A DNA stretch of 64,000 nucleotides from S010-25 sp964441285 (GTDB lineage: Bacteria; Pseudomonadota; Gammaproteobacteria; SZUA-229). The DNA is taken from the NCBI GenBank assembly GCA_964441285.1, contig CAYTUK010000004.1, positions 1-64,000 on the forward strand, written 5' to 3'. The translations under genes and the position numbers were made by a program. Below are positions 37,564 through 45,034 of the stretch, in pieces. Position 1 is the stretch's first letter, and each line of letters starts with the position of its first letter. The notes beneath the pieces are model-generated. The model was not told the DNA's origin. It did not search any database and saw only the letters and a list, made by a program, of their open reading frames with translations.

Positions 37564-37656
37564 GCCTGTTGTTATTTTTTTGTGGACGCTCTATATTATC
37601 CGCAAAGCAGGCACTAAATTTATGCTGATTTAACTGTCAGCTCAGGCTGGAAATAG

Positions 37657-37688
37657 AAAAAGAGTGACCGATGGTCGCTCTTTTTTTT
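37657..37688 (+). terminator. Rho-independent terminator after rplS
   Basis: AAGAGTGACC-GAT-GGTCGCTCTT forms a near-perfect stem (one G-U pair) followed by a run of eight or more T. It closes the rpsP-rimM-trmD-rplS transcription unit. Confidence 0.9.
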
Positions 37689-37764
37689 ACTGCGAACAAT
37701 GTGGTTGTCAGTGAATATTTGTGGTACTTTTAAACACCATAGCTGATTGTTGTCGGATAGATAC

Positions 37765-39804
37765 GTGCGCTTTCCTCTCATTTTACTTCTCTATTTTATT
37801 TGTATTCCCCTATACGCTGAAAATAATCCAGCGGGAACAGTTGTACCTGCGCAGAAAAAGGTACGACATATTATTGTTGTTCAACAGAAAAATAAAAATT
37901 TGCAGGTAGAAAAAACAATCCCCGTAGATGGCAATACTGTGCGCGTTAAAACACCCCAAAAGGATGTTAAACAATCAATTGTGTTTCAGTCTTTGGGGCA
38001 GCTTAATGAGATGATGGAGGATGGTGTTCCAGAGCTTGCGCTTAGCCTGCTTGAAACGGAACAAAAAAAACGCCCTGCTTTTACTGCCGACTGGTATCCC
38101 TTTGAATATAAAAGAATTGTTATTTACGCGGCAATGCACCATTGGTCGGCGCTGGATAAGCGCGTTAGCTGGTTGATGCTATCAACCTCGTCGGGAAAGC
38201 AGATAACAGAAAAAATCAGGCTCTGGTTTGAAACACAACAGGTTATTGCAAGATTACAGGACGGGCAGGCAAAAAAGGCACTACAGCAGTTGCGGCTTTT
38301 AATTTGGAATCATGACGCGGATCAGATAAATAAATCTCTGCCGGCAGTGTGGCGGCGGCTGGTTATTCGCGCCTACGTATCACTGCAACGGTATGAAGAT
38401 GCACAGGTTGCACTAGTGAAATACAATCAGGATTTCAGGCTAGCCAGTGCAAAGACCGAGTGGCGATTATTACAGGCACAGGTTCTATTACGCACTGGAC
38501 GGCCAGAACAGGCTGAAACGATTTTAGCTTCAATTCAGCCCAATCATTTATCCAGTGAGGTGTATGCACTCCAGCTGCTTGCACAGTTGCAAGCCAGCGC
38601 CCAAATGGTTAATCATCAGCAAGGATTAAAACGCATAAAAGCCGTTGTTATTCAGGTGCGTAAAAAGCTGGATGGACAGGGAGTATCACGTTCAGCGCGC
38701 TGGGCTTTCTCCTTCGTCGCTTATCGTGCTGCTGTTATGCTAAAGGATTCTGCATTGCAGATAAGCAGCCTGGAAAATATGTTTTCACTGGCACTAAATT
38801 ATCCCGTATTAGGTAAGAATTATACCGTGTCAGTCGATGCGTTGTGGGCGCTTTATAAACAGGCAGGGTTGCGTATTGCGAATAATAATGACTTGCTCAT
38901 TGGTGATGATGCAGCGTGGCAGACGCTGCTTAAATCCTTCGCGGTAAAATCGCCTCAGTCGGCGCTGTACCTCGCTACTGCACTGGCATTCACGACTAAA
39001 AACACACAGGTGCAGAAAATCTCGAATGCTGTCATAGTGAAAAATCTACAGCAACACAAACAGGGAATGGAGTTAATTAACCAGCTTTATTTACACAGTA
39101 AACAGATTCATGATATTACCGTGTTGCCCGTAGAGGTGCGCTATCATCTGGTTGACTATGTTTTAAGCCAGGGTGATATTGCTCAGGCTGAAAAGCTAAT
39201 GAATAGTTTACCCGAGCCACCTGATGGGAAAAATGTATTTGACTGGCGTATGCGTAAAGCCCGTGTACTGGTTTTTGACGGAGATTACAAACGCAGTGCC
39301 GCATTGCTTACTGCAACAATAAAATCAATGGCGACGATTGACGATAAATCGCTGGATCGATATATGCAGGTGGTGTTTGATTTCCAAACAGTGCAACAGC
39401 ATCGACTGGCATTGCAGTTGTTTGATTTGCTGAAACCTGAATGGTTAACTGACGAACTAAAGCGTGAAATTTATTTCTGGAAAGCAGAATCGTATTATGC
39501 GCTTAAGCGGTATGAACAGGCGGCATTGTTTTATCTGAAATCAGCACATGAACTAAAAAATGAAAAAAATGATTTATGGTCGCAGTCTGCGCAGTTTAAA
39601 GCTGCGGATGCTTTAGTTAAAGCAGGTATTTATGATGATGCGAAAAAGATTTATAATGACTTATTGCAGATTACGGTTAGTGAGTCGCGAAAGTCTCTGA
39701 TTCAACAGAAAATACAGCATGTCATGCTATTAAAACGCGCACAACAACGTCGGCATGAACAGTACCGGCACAAAACAGAAAATGCACAACAAAATGTACA
39801 TTAA
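37765..39804 (+). CDS. Secreted/envelope tetratricopeptide-repeat protein
   Basis: This protein of about 679 residues starts at GTG 37765 (VRFPLILLLYF) with a clear signal peptide ending near YAENN; TTG 37747 is an alternative. After a basic low-complexity stretch it consists of helical repeats resembling TPR units through nearly its whole length (about 80-650), with clear units around LQRYEDAQVALVKYN, LLRTGRPEQAETILAS, ALKRYEQAALFYLKSA and AGIYDDAKKIYNDLL. No catalytic domain is seen, so it is likely a periplasmic scaffold. The next gene, ogt, begins within or just after its 3' end. Function unknown. Confidence 0.78.
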   Translation: MRFPLILLLYFICIPLYAENNPAGTVVPAQKKVRHIIVVQQKNKNLQVEKTIPVDGNTVRVKTPQKDVKQSIVFQSLGQLNEMMEDGVPELALSLLETEQKKRPAFTADWYPFEYKRIVIYAAMHHWSALDKRVSWLMLSTSSGKQITEKIRLWFETQQVIARLQDGQAKKALQQLRLLIWNHDADQINKSLPAVWRRLVIRAYVSLQRYEDAQVALVKYNQDFRLASAKTEWRLLQAQVLLRTGRPEQAETILASIQPNHLSSEVYALQLLAQLQASAQMVNHQQGLKRIKAVVIQVRKKLDGQGVSRSARWAFSFVAYRAAVMLKDSALQISSLENMFSLALNYPVLGKNYTVSVDALWALYKQAGLRIANNNDLLIGDDAAWQTLLKSFAVKSPQSALYLATALAFTTKNTQVQKISNAVIVKNLQQHKQGMELINQLYLHSKQIHDITVLPVEVRYHLVDYVLSQGDIAQAEKLMNSLPEPPDGKNVFDWRMRKARVLVFDGDYKRSAALLTATIKSMATIDDKSLDRYMQVVFDFQTVQQHRLALQLFDLLKPEWLTDELKREIYFWKAESYYALKRYEQAALFYLKSAHELKNEKNDLWSQSAQFKAADALVKAGIYDDAKKIYNDLLQITVSESRKSLIQQKIQHVMLLKRAQQRRHEQYRHKTENAQQNVH

Positions 39805-40303
39805 CCGCGCTGATAGTAGTAGCAGAAGTCTAAATCAGTATGCGGCGATTATGCAGACGCCCTTTGCAATACTGGGATTGTCTTTTCAACAGAGAAAGCT
39901 GGTGGCACTCGATTTTTTAGCTGATGTTGCTGAAAAACACTCAACAGATGATGTTGTACAAAAGGCCTGTTGGCAGATTTTACGTTATTGTGAAGCAGGT
40001 TCCGGGTTTAAAAAATTTGAGATTGAAACTTGTGCAGCGGGTACTGATTTTCAAAAAAAAGTATTAAAAGCACTCAGACAAATCCCTTATGGTTGTACAC
40101 AAACCTATGGCACCATTGCAAAAAAGTTAAATACTTCACCACGAGCAGTTGGTAATGCCTGTCGCAGAAACCCGATTCCTCTCATTATCCCCTGTCACCG
40201 GGTTATTGCAGCAAAAGGATTGGGCGGTTATGATGGCGCGACCGAAGGAGCCTTGCCCGATATGAAATATGCGCTTCTCAGGCATGAAGGTGCGCTGGGT
40301 TGA
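39782..40303 (+). CDS. ogt: Methylated-DNA-protein cysteine methyltransferase
   Basis: Suicide DNA-repair protein that moves a methyl group from O6-methylguanine to its own cysteine. The active-site PCHRV is encoded at 40190-40204, with the acceptor Cys codon at 40193. The upstream helix-turn-helix segment SPRAVGNACRRNPIP is the Ogt/Ada DNA-binding motif, and QIPYGCTQTYG is conserved. The start is ambiguous: ATGs at 39755, 39782, 39794 and 39851 are all in frame with no strong ribosome-binding site. 39782 is a compromise, giving 173 residues. It overlaps the TPR gene by 23 bp at this start. Confidence 0.88.
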   Translation: MHNKMYINRADSSSRSLNQYAAIMQTPFAILGLSFQQRKLVALDFLADVAEKHSTDDVVQKACWQILRYCEAGSGFKKFEIETCAAGTDFQKKVLKALRQIPYGCTQTYGTIAKKLNTSPRAVGNACRRNPIPLIIPCHRVIAAKGLGGYDGATEGALPDMKYALLRHEGALG

Positions 40304-40327
40304 ATAGAGCTTCTCTAAATATTTATT

Positions 40328-40355
40328 CTTGAAATAAAATAATTGAACCCCATAT
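40328..40355 (+). promoter_or_regulatory. Sigma-32 heat-shock promoter of htpG
   Basis: CTTGAAA (40328-40334), a 13-bp spacer and CCCCATAT (40348-40355) match the sigma-32 (RpoH) consensus almost perfectly. The htpG ATG lies 41 bp further on with its own GGAG. This is the expected regulation of the Hsp90 gene. Confidence 0.92.
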
Positions 40356-40395
40356 ACCCGTACTATTCCTGTTAACCTATTTTTGGAGTTTGTAG

Positions 40396-42333
40396 ATGAG
40401 CGTAGAAGCATGTAAAAAGACCATGGAATTTCAGACGGAAGCGCGCCAGATCCTGCATCTGATGACACATTCGCTGTATTCTAATAAAGAAATCTTTGTC
40501 CGTGAACTGATATCCAATGCGTCTGATGCCTGCGATAAGCTGCGCTTTCAGGCACTGGAAGATGATGCCTTATACGAAGGTGATGGCGAGTTAAAAATCA
40601 CTGTTGAATTTGATGAGGCAGCAAAAACGGTGACAATTAGCGACAATGGTATTGGTATGTTACGCGAGGAAGTTATTGATAATATTGGCACTATTGCCAG
40701 TTCGGGGACACGCAAGTTTCTTGATTCAATGACAGGGGATCAGGCTAAAGATTCGCAAATGATTGGCCAGTTTGGGGTGGGTTTTTACTCTGCATTTATT
40801 GTTGCGGATAAAGTGACGCTGGAAACACGTAAAGCAGGGATGTCGACGGATGAAGCTGTGCATTGGGAATCAGACGGTGAGGGCAGTTTTTCACTGGAAA
40901 GTATTGAACGTGCTAGCCGTGGCACAACAGTTACTCTGCACCTTAAAGATGGTGAAGAAGAATTTGCCAGTGAATTTCGGCTGAAAAATATTATTAAGCA
41001 ATACTCAGACCATATATCCATTCCTGTGATGATGTATGAAGAAGTCAAGGAAGACGAAGGCAAAGATGAAAAAGAAGCCGAAGGTGAAGATAGCCCGGTT
41101 AAAACCAGTAGAAAACTGGGGCGTGTCAACAGCGCATCGGCTTTGTGGGCGCGGGATAAAAGCGATATTAGTGAAGAAGAATATAAAGAATTTTACAAAC
41201 ATTCTAGCCTGGACTTTGCGGATCCTTTAATCTGGATACACTCAAAAGTTGAGGGTAATCAGAGCTATACCTCGTTACTTTATATTCCTGAAAAACCACC
41301 CTTCGATTTATTTGATCGCGACCATAAACGCGGGGTTAAACTTTATGTAAAACGTATTTTTATTATGGATGACTCTGAGCATTTAATGCCTAATTATCTC
41401 CGTTTTGTTAAAGGCGTGATTGATTCTGATGATCTACCACTGAATATATCGCGTGAAATTCTGCAGAAAAATAAAGTGATTGATCGCATTCGCGGTGCCT
41501 CCGTAAAGAAAGTACTGACTATGCTGGAGTCACTGGTAAAAGATAAACCAGAAGAATATGCCGATTTCTGGAAAAACTTTGGACAGGTGTTGAAAGAAGG
41601 GCCAATTGAGGATACCGCGAATCGTGAGCGGATTGCGAAATTACTGCGTTTTGCCGGTACCTGTAATGACAATAATGAGCAGAATATTTCATTTGATGAT
41701 TATATTAGTCGGATGCAGGAAGGTCAGGATAAAATTTATTTTATTGTTGCCGACAGTTATCTGGCAGCAAAAAACAGTCCGCATCTGGAAATATTCAAAC
41801 AGAAAAAGATTGAAGTTTTACTATTGAGTGATCGGGTTGATGAATGGCTGGTCTCACACCTCACTGAGGTGGAAGGTAAGAAATTACAGTCGGTTGCGCG
41901 CGGCGATCTGGATCTTGGTGACGTGGATGACAAAGAAAAGATAGCAGAAAAGGAGAAATTCGAAAAAGACTATGCCTCAGTGATTGAACATGCCAAAAAA
42001 ATACTGGGTGATGACGTCAAGGATATACGTATGTCTCAACGGTTAACTGATTCGCCATCCTGTCTGGTCTTAAACGAAGATGAGATGAGTGCACAGATGC
42101 AGCAGATAATGCAAGCTGCCGGACAATATGCACCGAAAGCACAACCTGTTTTAGAATTTAATCCAGATCATGAACTGATACAGCAACTCAAGGACATTAC
42201 GGATGATGATCTGTTTGAAGACTGGGCACACCTGCTGTTTGAACAGGCCAGGATTGCAGCGGGTGACGCATTAGAAGATGCGGCAAGTTTTGTTAAACGG
42301 GTTAATAAGTTACTGGCGAATAAAAATGGTTAA
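40396..42333 (+). CDS. htpG: Hsp90-family chaperone HtpG
   Basis: ATP-dependent cytosolic chaperone. The GHKL ATPase domain (1-215) carries YSNKEIFVRELISNASDA with the catalytic Glu, then DNGIGM, GTIASSGT and QFGVGFYSAF. The middle domain is at about 230-500 and the dimerisation domain is C-terminal. An acidic/Lys linker with KEDEGKDEKEAEGED (about 217-231) is longer and more charged than in E. coli HtpG, recalling eukaryotic Hsp90 linkers. 645 residues, preceded by a sigma-32 promoter and followed by a strong terminator. Confidence 0.98.
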   Translation: MSVEACKKTMEFQTEARQILHLMTHSLYSNKEIFVRELISNASDACDKLRFQALEDDALYEGDGELKITVEFDEAAKTVTISDNGIGMLREEVIDNIGTIASSGTRKFLDSMTGDQAKDSQMIGQFGVGFYSAFIVADKVTLETRKAGMSTDEAVHWESDGEGSFSLESIERASRGTTVTLHLKDGEEEFASEFRLKNIIKQYSDHISIPVMMYEEVKEDEGKDEKEAEGEDSPVKTSRKLGRVNSASALWARDKSDISEEEYKEFYKHSSLDFADPLIWIHSKVEGNQSYTSLLYIPEKPPFDLFDRDHKRGVKLYVKRIFIMDDSEHLMPNYLRFVKGVIDSDDLPLNISREILQKNKVIDRIRGASVKKVLTMLESLVKDKPEEYADFWKNFGQVLKEGPIEDTANRERIAKLLRFAGTCNDNNEQNISFDDYISRMQEGQDKIYFIVADSYLAAKNSPHLEIFKQKKIEVLLLSDRVDEWLVSHLTEVEGKKLQSVARGDLDLGDVDDKEKIAEKEKFEKDYASVIEHAKKILGDDVKDIRMSQRLTDSPSCLVLNEDEMSAQMQQIMQAAGQYAPKAQPVLEFNPDHELIQQLKDITDDDLFEDWAHLLFEQARIAAGDALEDAASFVKRVNKLLANKNG

Positions 42334-42371
42334 AGTCTGAGGCTACTTTAATCGATACTCGATAAGTTAAG

Positions 42372-42409
42372 AAAAATGTCGGTGAGTATTTATATTCACC
42401 GACATTTTT
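42372..42409 (+). terminator. Rho-independent terminator after htpG
   Basis: AAAATGTCGGTGA (stem) pairs perfectly with TCACCGACATTTT across a short AT-rich loop and ends in a T-run. With A-runs on the left arm it could also act on the opposite strand. Confidence 0.92.
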
Positions 42410-42521
42410 ATATTTATTATCAATGTGTTACAGTTATTCTGTATAAGAAATATGCTTTTTATCCAGACATTTTTATGCCAGGCAGCTAAACTCAACTGAT
42501 TGTTGGTTTATTTTATCTATT

Positions 42522-42656
42522 ATTACTGAAACGAATGAAAAGGAGACCCATTGTTAAAGACACGCGGTGAATACATCCTGTCGGCTCGACATCCGCATCC
42601 CTGCGGCTGACGGCCATTGAACAATGGCTCTCCTTTTCATCTGTACTGTTAGTAAT
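42522..42656 (+). repeat. Dispersed 135-bp fold-back element, copy B
   Basis: Second copy, starting ATTACTGAAACG and ending GTTAGTAAT, with ATTACT/AGTAAT as 6-bp terminal inverted repeats. The arms pair through GAAAAGGAGA/CTCTCCTTTTC and CCATTGTT/AACAATGG. The stem differs from copy A but remains paired. The loop holds CCGCA-TCCC-TGCGG and CTGCGGCTGACGG. It ends one base before the start codon of the FecR-like gene, so it would be part of that gene's leader. With the htpG terminator it accounts for the gap. Confidence 0.88.
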
Positions 42657-42657
42657 T

Positions 42658-43647
42658 ATGCCCGGATTACTTATGCCTGAATTATTTCTGAAACTAATTT
42701 TGTTATTGACTATTTTCTGTAGCTTTCCTGTGGCAGGGATGGCAAAGGAAAAATATAATACAAAAATTCGTTATCTCTATGTGCAGCCTGGTCAGACCTT
42801 GCATAATATCGTCCGCCGTTTATATCCGGAACGAAAAAAGGAATGGGCAAAGCTACGTGCGGAAATAGTACATATTAATCCACATGCTTTTATTCATGGT
42901 GATGCAGCAAAAATGAAAGCCAGGGTCAGACTGAAGCTACCTGGGCATCGAGTTGTTAAGCCGATTAAGCTAAAACAGGTGGGTATTGTCACTGAAGTAC
43001 GAGGTCAGGTTGTTGCGGTGGATGCCAGGAAAGTTTCTCGCAGATTGAAAAAAAATAATCCGGTATTTCTGGGGGATAAATTAGTCACCGGCAAAGATGG
43101 TTTTATACAATTGCATATGATCGATAAAGCGGTACTTGATTTGCATTGTTACAGCATTATGGTGATTGAGAAATATGCGCTTGAAACGGGTAATCGGAGC
43201 AGTATTTTAAATTTACTCCAGGGGAGTATACGTAAAATATCAGGCACAATTGGCAGATTAAAAAATGATATTTATGAATTAAAAACCCCCGTAGCAAATG
43301 TGGGTGTAAGGGGGACAGAATATGCTTTACGCGTTTTTCAGTCAAAAGGTTGTGGTGGCACCATTGATACAGATAATGGTTTTTATCTTGAAGTAATAAG
43401 AGGGCTGGTCAATGTGCATAATAAAGCCGGCAGTACTCTGGTTAGTAAAGGTGAAACGGCTTATGTCGCGCTACCGGATAAAGCCCCGGTTAAAGAAAAA
43501 ATTAATCTTGCAATATTAAATCCAGCACCAAAAAAGATAGTGACAAAACCCGTTAAAAAACCCACTTCTGAGGTGGCTAAAAGCAGCTCAGGAGGGCATG
43601 TCTGGTGGTGGGTTTTAGGCGTGGTAGTACTTGCTGTTGCATTATAA
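42658..43647 (+). CDS. LysM-like/FecR-domain envelope protein
   Basis: This 329-residue protein has a signal peptide (about 1-29), a LysM/FimV-like domain (about 38-95: YVQPGQTLHNIVRRLYPERK), a FecR-type domain (about 105-270) with DKLVTGKDGFIQLHMID and the TPVANVGVRGTEY motif, a Lys/Pro/Thr linker and a C-terminal hydrophobic segment (about 311-329, HVWWWVLGVVV). FecR-domain proteins of this architecture are predicted envelope sensors or cell-wall-bound proteins; no cognate sigma gene is adjacent. ATG 42658 lies one base after the fold-back element, and a second ATG at 42673 is possible. No clear ribosome-binding site is seen, so the element may influence translation. Confidence 0.82.
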   Translation: MPGLLMPELFLKLILLLTIFCSFPVAGMAKEKYNTKIRYLYVQPGQTLHNIVRRLYPERKKEWAKLRAEIVHINPHAFIHGDAAKMKARVRLKLPGHRVVKPIKLKQVGIVTEVRGQVVAVDARKVSRRLKKNNPVFLGDKLVTGKDGFIQLHMIDKAVLDLHCYSIMVIEKYALETGNRSSILNLLQGSIRKISGTIGRLKNDIYELKTPVANVGVRGTEYALRVFQSKGCGGTIDTDNGFYLEVIRGLVNVHNKAGSTLVSKGETAYVALPDKAPVKEKINLAILNPAPKKIVTKPVKKPTSEVAKSSSGGHVWWWVLGVVVLAVAL

Positions 43648-43688
43648 TTTTATCGTAAAACGGGTTATGCATTGCAATAAATAGAAAA

Positions 43689-44069
43689 ATGGCAGAGACG
43701 GTTAGAATTGATAAATGGCTGTGGGCCGCGCGTTTTTTCAAAACCCGTTCACTTGCCAGTGAAGCGGTGAGTGGTGGTAAAGCACATCTTAATCAGCAGC
43801 GGGTTAAACCTGGCCGATTAATAAAGGTGGGGGACCATTTAAGTATTCAACGTGGACTGGAACGTTTTGCCATCAAAGTAGCGGGTTTGAACGAAAAACG
43901 CCGCCCAGCTAAAGAGGCGGTATTGCTCTACGTTGAGACTGAGGTCAGCAAGCAGAAACGGGTGCAGATTGAAGCAGATCGCCGCCTTGCTGCCAAGTTT
44001 CACCCTGGTGCGGTGAAGCGGCCCAATAAACGCGAACGTCGACATATCATTCGCTTCAAAAGCACATGA
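43689..44069 (+). CDS. hslR: Ribosome-associated heat-shock protein Hsp15
   Basis: S4-domain RNA-binding protein of 126 residues that binds free 50S subunits carrying stalled nascent chains. The hallmark is VRIDKWLWAARFFKTRSLASEAVSGGKAHLN (S4 domain, about 5-65; quoted pieces RIDKWLWAARFFKTRSLA and GGKAHLN), followed by a basic C-terminal tail typical of Hsp15. It lies between two fold-back repeats, downstream of the FecR-like gene by 41 bp. No sigma-32 site was recognised directly upstream. Confidence 0.94.
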   Translation: MAETVRIDKWLWAARFFKTRSLASEAVSGGKAHLNQQRVKPGRLIKVGDHLSIQRGLERFAIKVAGLNEKRRPAKEAVLLYVETEVSKQKRVQIEADRRLAAKFHPGAVKRPNKRERRHIIRFKST

Positions 44070-44077
44070 ACCGTATG

Positions 44078-44211
44078 ATTACTGAAACGGATGCAACGGA
44101 GACTTATAGTTCAAGACACGCTATCAATACATATATGTAAGCTCGGCACCCTCATCCCTGCGGCTGACGGCCTTGAACCATAAGTCTCCGTTTCATCCAT
44201 CCTGTTAGTAT
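44078..44211 (+). repeat. Dispersed 134-bp fold-back element, copy C
   Basis: Third copy, starting ATTACTGAAACG eight bases after the hslR stop and ending GTTAGTAT. The arms pair as ACGGAGACTTAT/ATAAGTCTCCGT, then GTTCAAG/CTTGAAC. The stem again differs from copies A and B, with matching changes on both arms. The core CTGCGGCTGACGG is kept, but the small CCGCA hairpin is degraded (CCTCA). GTATG occurs directly before the element (44073-44077) and again at 44208-44212, a possible 5-bp target duplication seen only here. It occupies half of the gap before the methyltransferase gene. Confidence 0.85.
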
Positions 44212-44365
44212 GTGCTCCGCATGTCTGCCTAATTGATTTTTTAGCATTTTATAAGTCGCTGTTTTTTTGATATAATTTAACTCGAAATTATATCGTGTAA
44301 CTTGCACTCCTGTATTGTTTAACTTTACCACTTAACTTTTTCCATTTTCTGCAAAAGGTGATTTA

Positions 44366-45034
44366 TTGAGTAATCGAACACTGTCGATTGATGACCGTTT
44401 ATATAACTATTTATGCGAGGTATCCGTTCAGGAGCCTGAACTATTGCAGCAGCTACGTGAGGAAACCCGAACAATAGAGTACGCTAATATGCAAATTGCA
44501 CCTGAGCAGGGGCAGTTCATGTCCTTGCTGGTCAGATTAATGGGGGCAAAAAATGCAATTGAAGTGGGGACTTATACCGGTTATAGCTCAATTTGTATTG
44601 CCAGTGCATTAGCCGATAATGGGCATTTGATTTGTTGCGATACCTCCAGAGAATGGACCGAGGTAGCAAAAAAATACTGGTTGCAGGCTGAACTTGACGG
44701 GATAATTGAATTATTCCTTCAGCCGGCACAACAAACGTTACAGAATTTGCTGGATGAAGGAAGAAATGCAGCATTTGATTTTGTATTTATTGATGCGGAC
44801 AAACAAAATTATCTGCTTTATTATGAACAGGCATTGCAGTTACTTAGGAAAGGTGGGCTGATGGCGATTGATAATACCCTATGGTCAGGTAGCGTTGCTG
44901 ACCCAGAGAATAATGAGCCAGCTACGCGTGCTATACGTTGTTTTAATGAAACAGTTAAAGCTGATCAACGCGTAATAAAAACACTGGTAACGATTGGTGA
45001 TGGTCTGACGCTGATCATCAAGGATTTTGACTGA
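44366..45034 (+). CDS. Class I SAM-dependent O-methyltransferase
   Basis: This 222-residue enzyme is of the caffeoyl-CoA/catechol O-methyltransferase-like family (Methyltransf_3). SAM-binding motif I is AIEVGTYTGYSSI (about 63-75), and metal-binding and catalytic residues are in FVFIDADKQNY (about 137-147) and AIDNTLWSG (about 170-178). The start is TTG 44366 with AAAGGTG upstream. The stop overlaps the ATG of pcnB (TGATG), so the genes are coupled. The substrate is unknown. Confidence 0.92.
   Translation: MSNRTLSIDDRLYNYLCEVSVQEPELLQQLREETRTIEYANMQIAPEQGQFMSLLVRLMGAKNAIEVGTYTGYSSICIASALADNGHLICCDTSREWTEVAKKYWLQAELDGIIELFLQPAQQTLQNLLDEGRNAAFDFVFIDADKQNYLLYYEQALQLLRKGGLMAIDNTLWSGSVADPENNEPATRAIRCFNETVKADQRVIKTLVTIGDGLTLIIKDFD

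Noticed and set aside
3714..44211. Integron attC sites for the fold-back elements
   Set aside because: The GTTAGT ends do not fit the GTTRRRY core site, and no integrase or cassette array is present.
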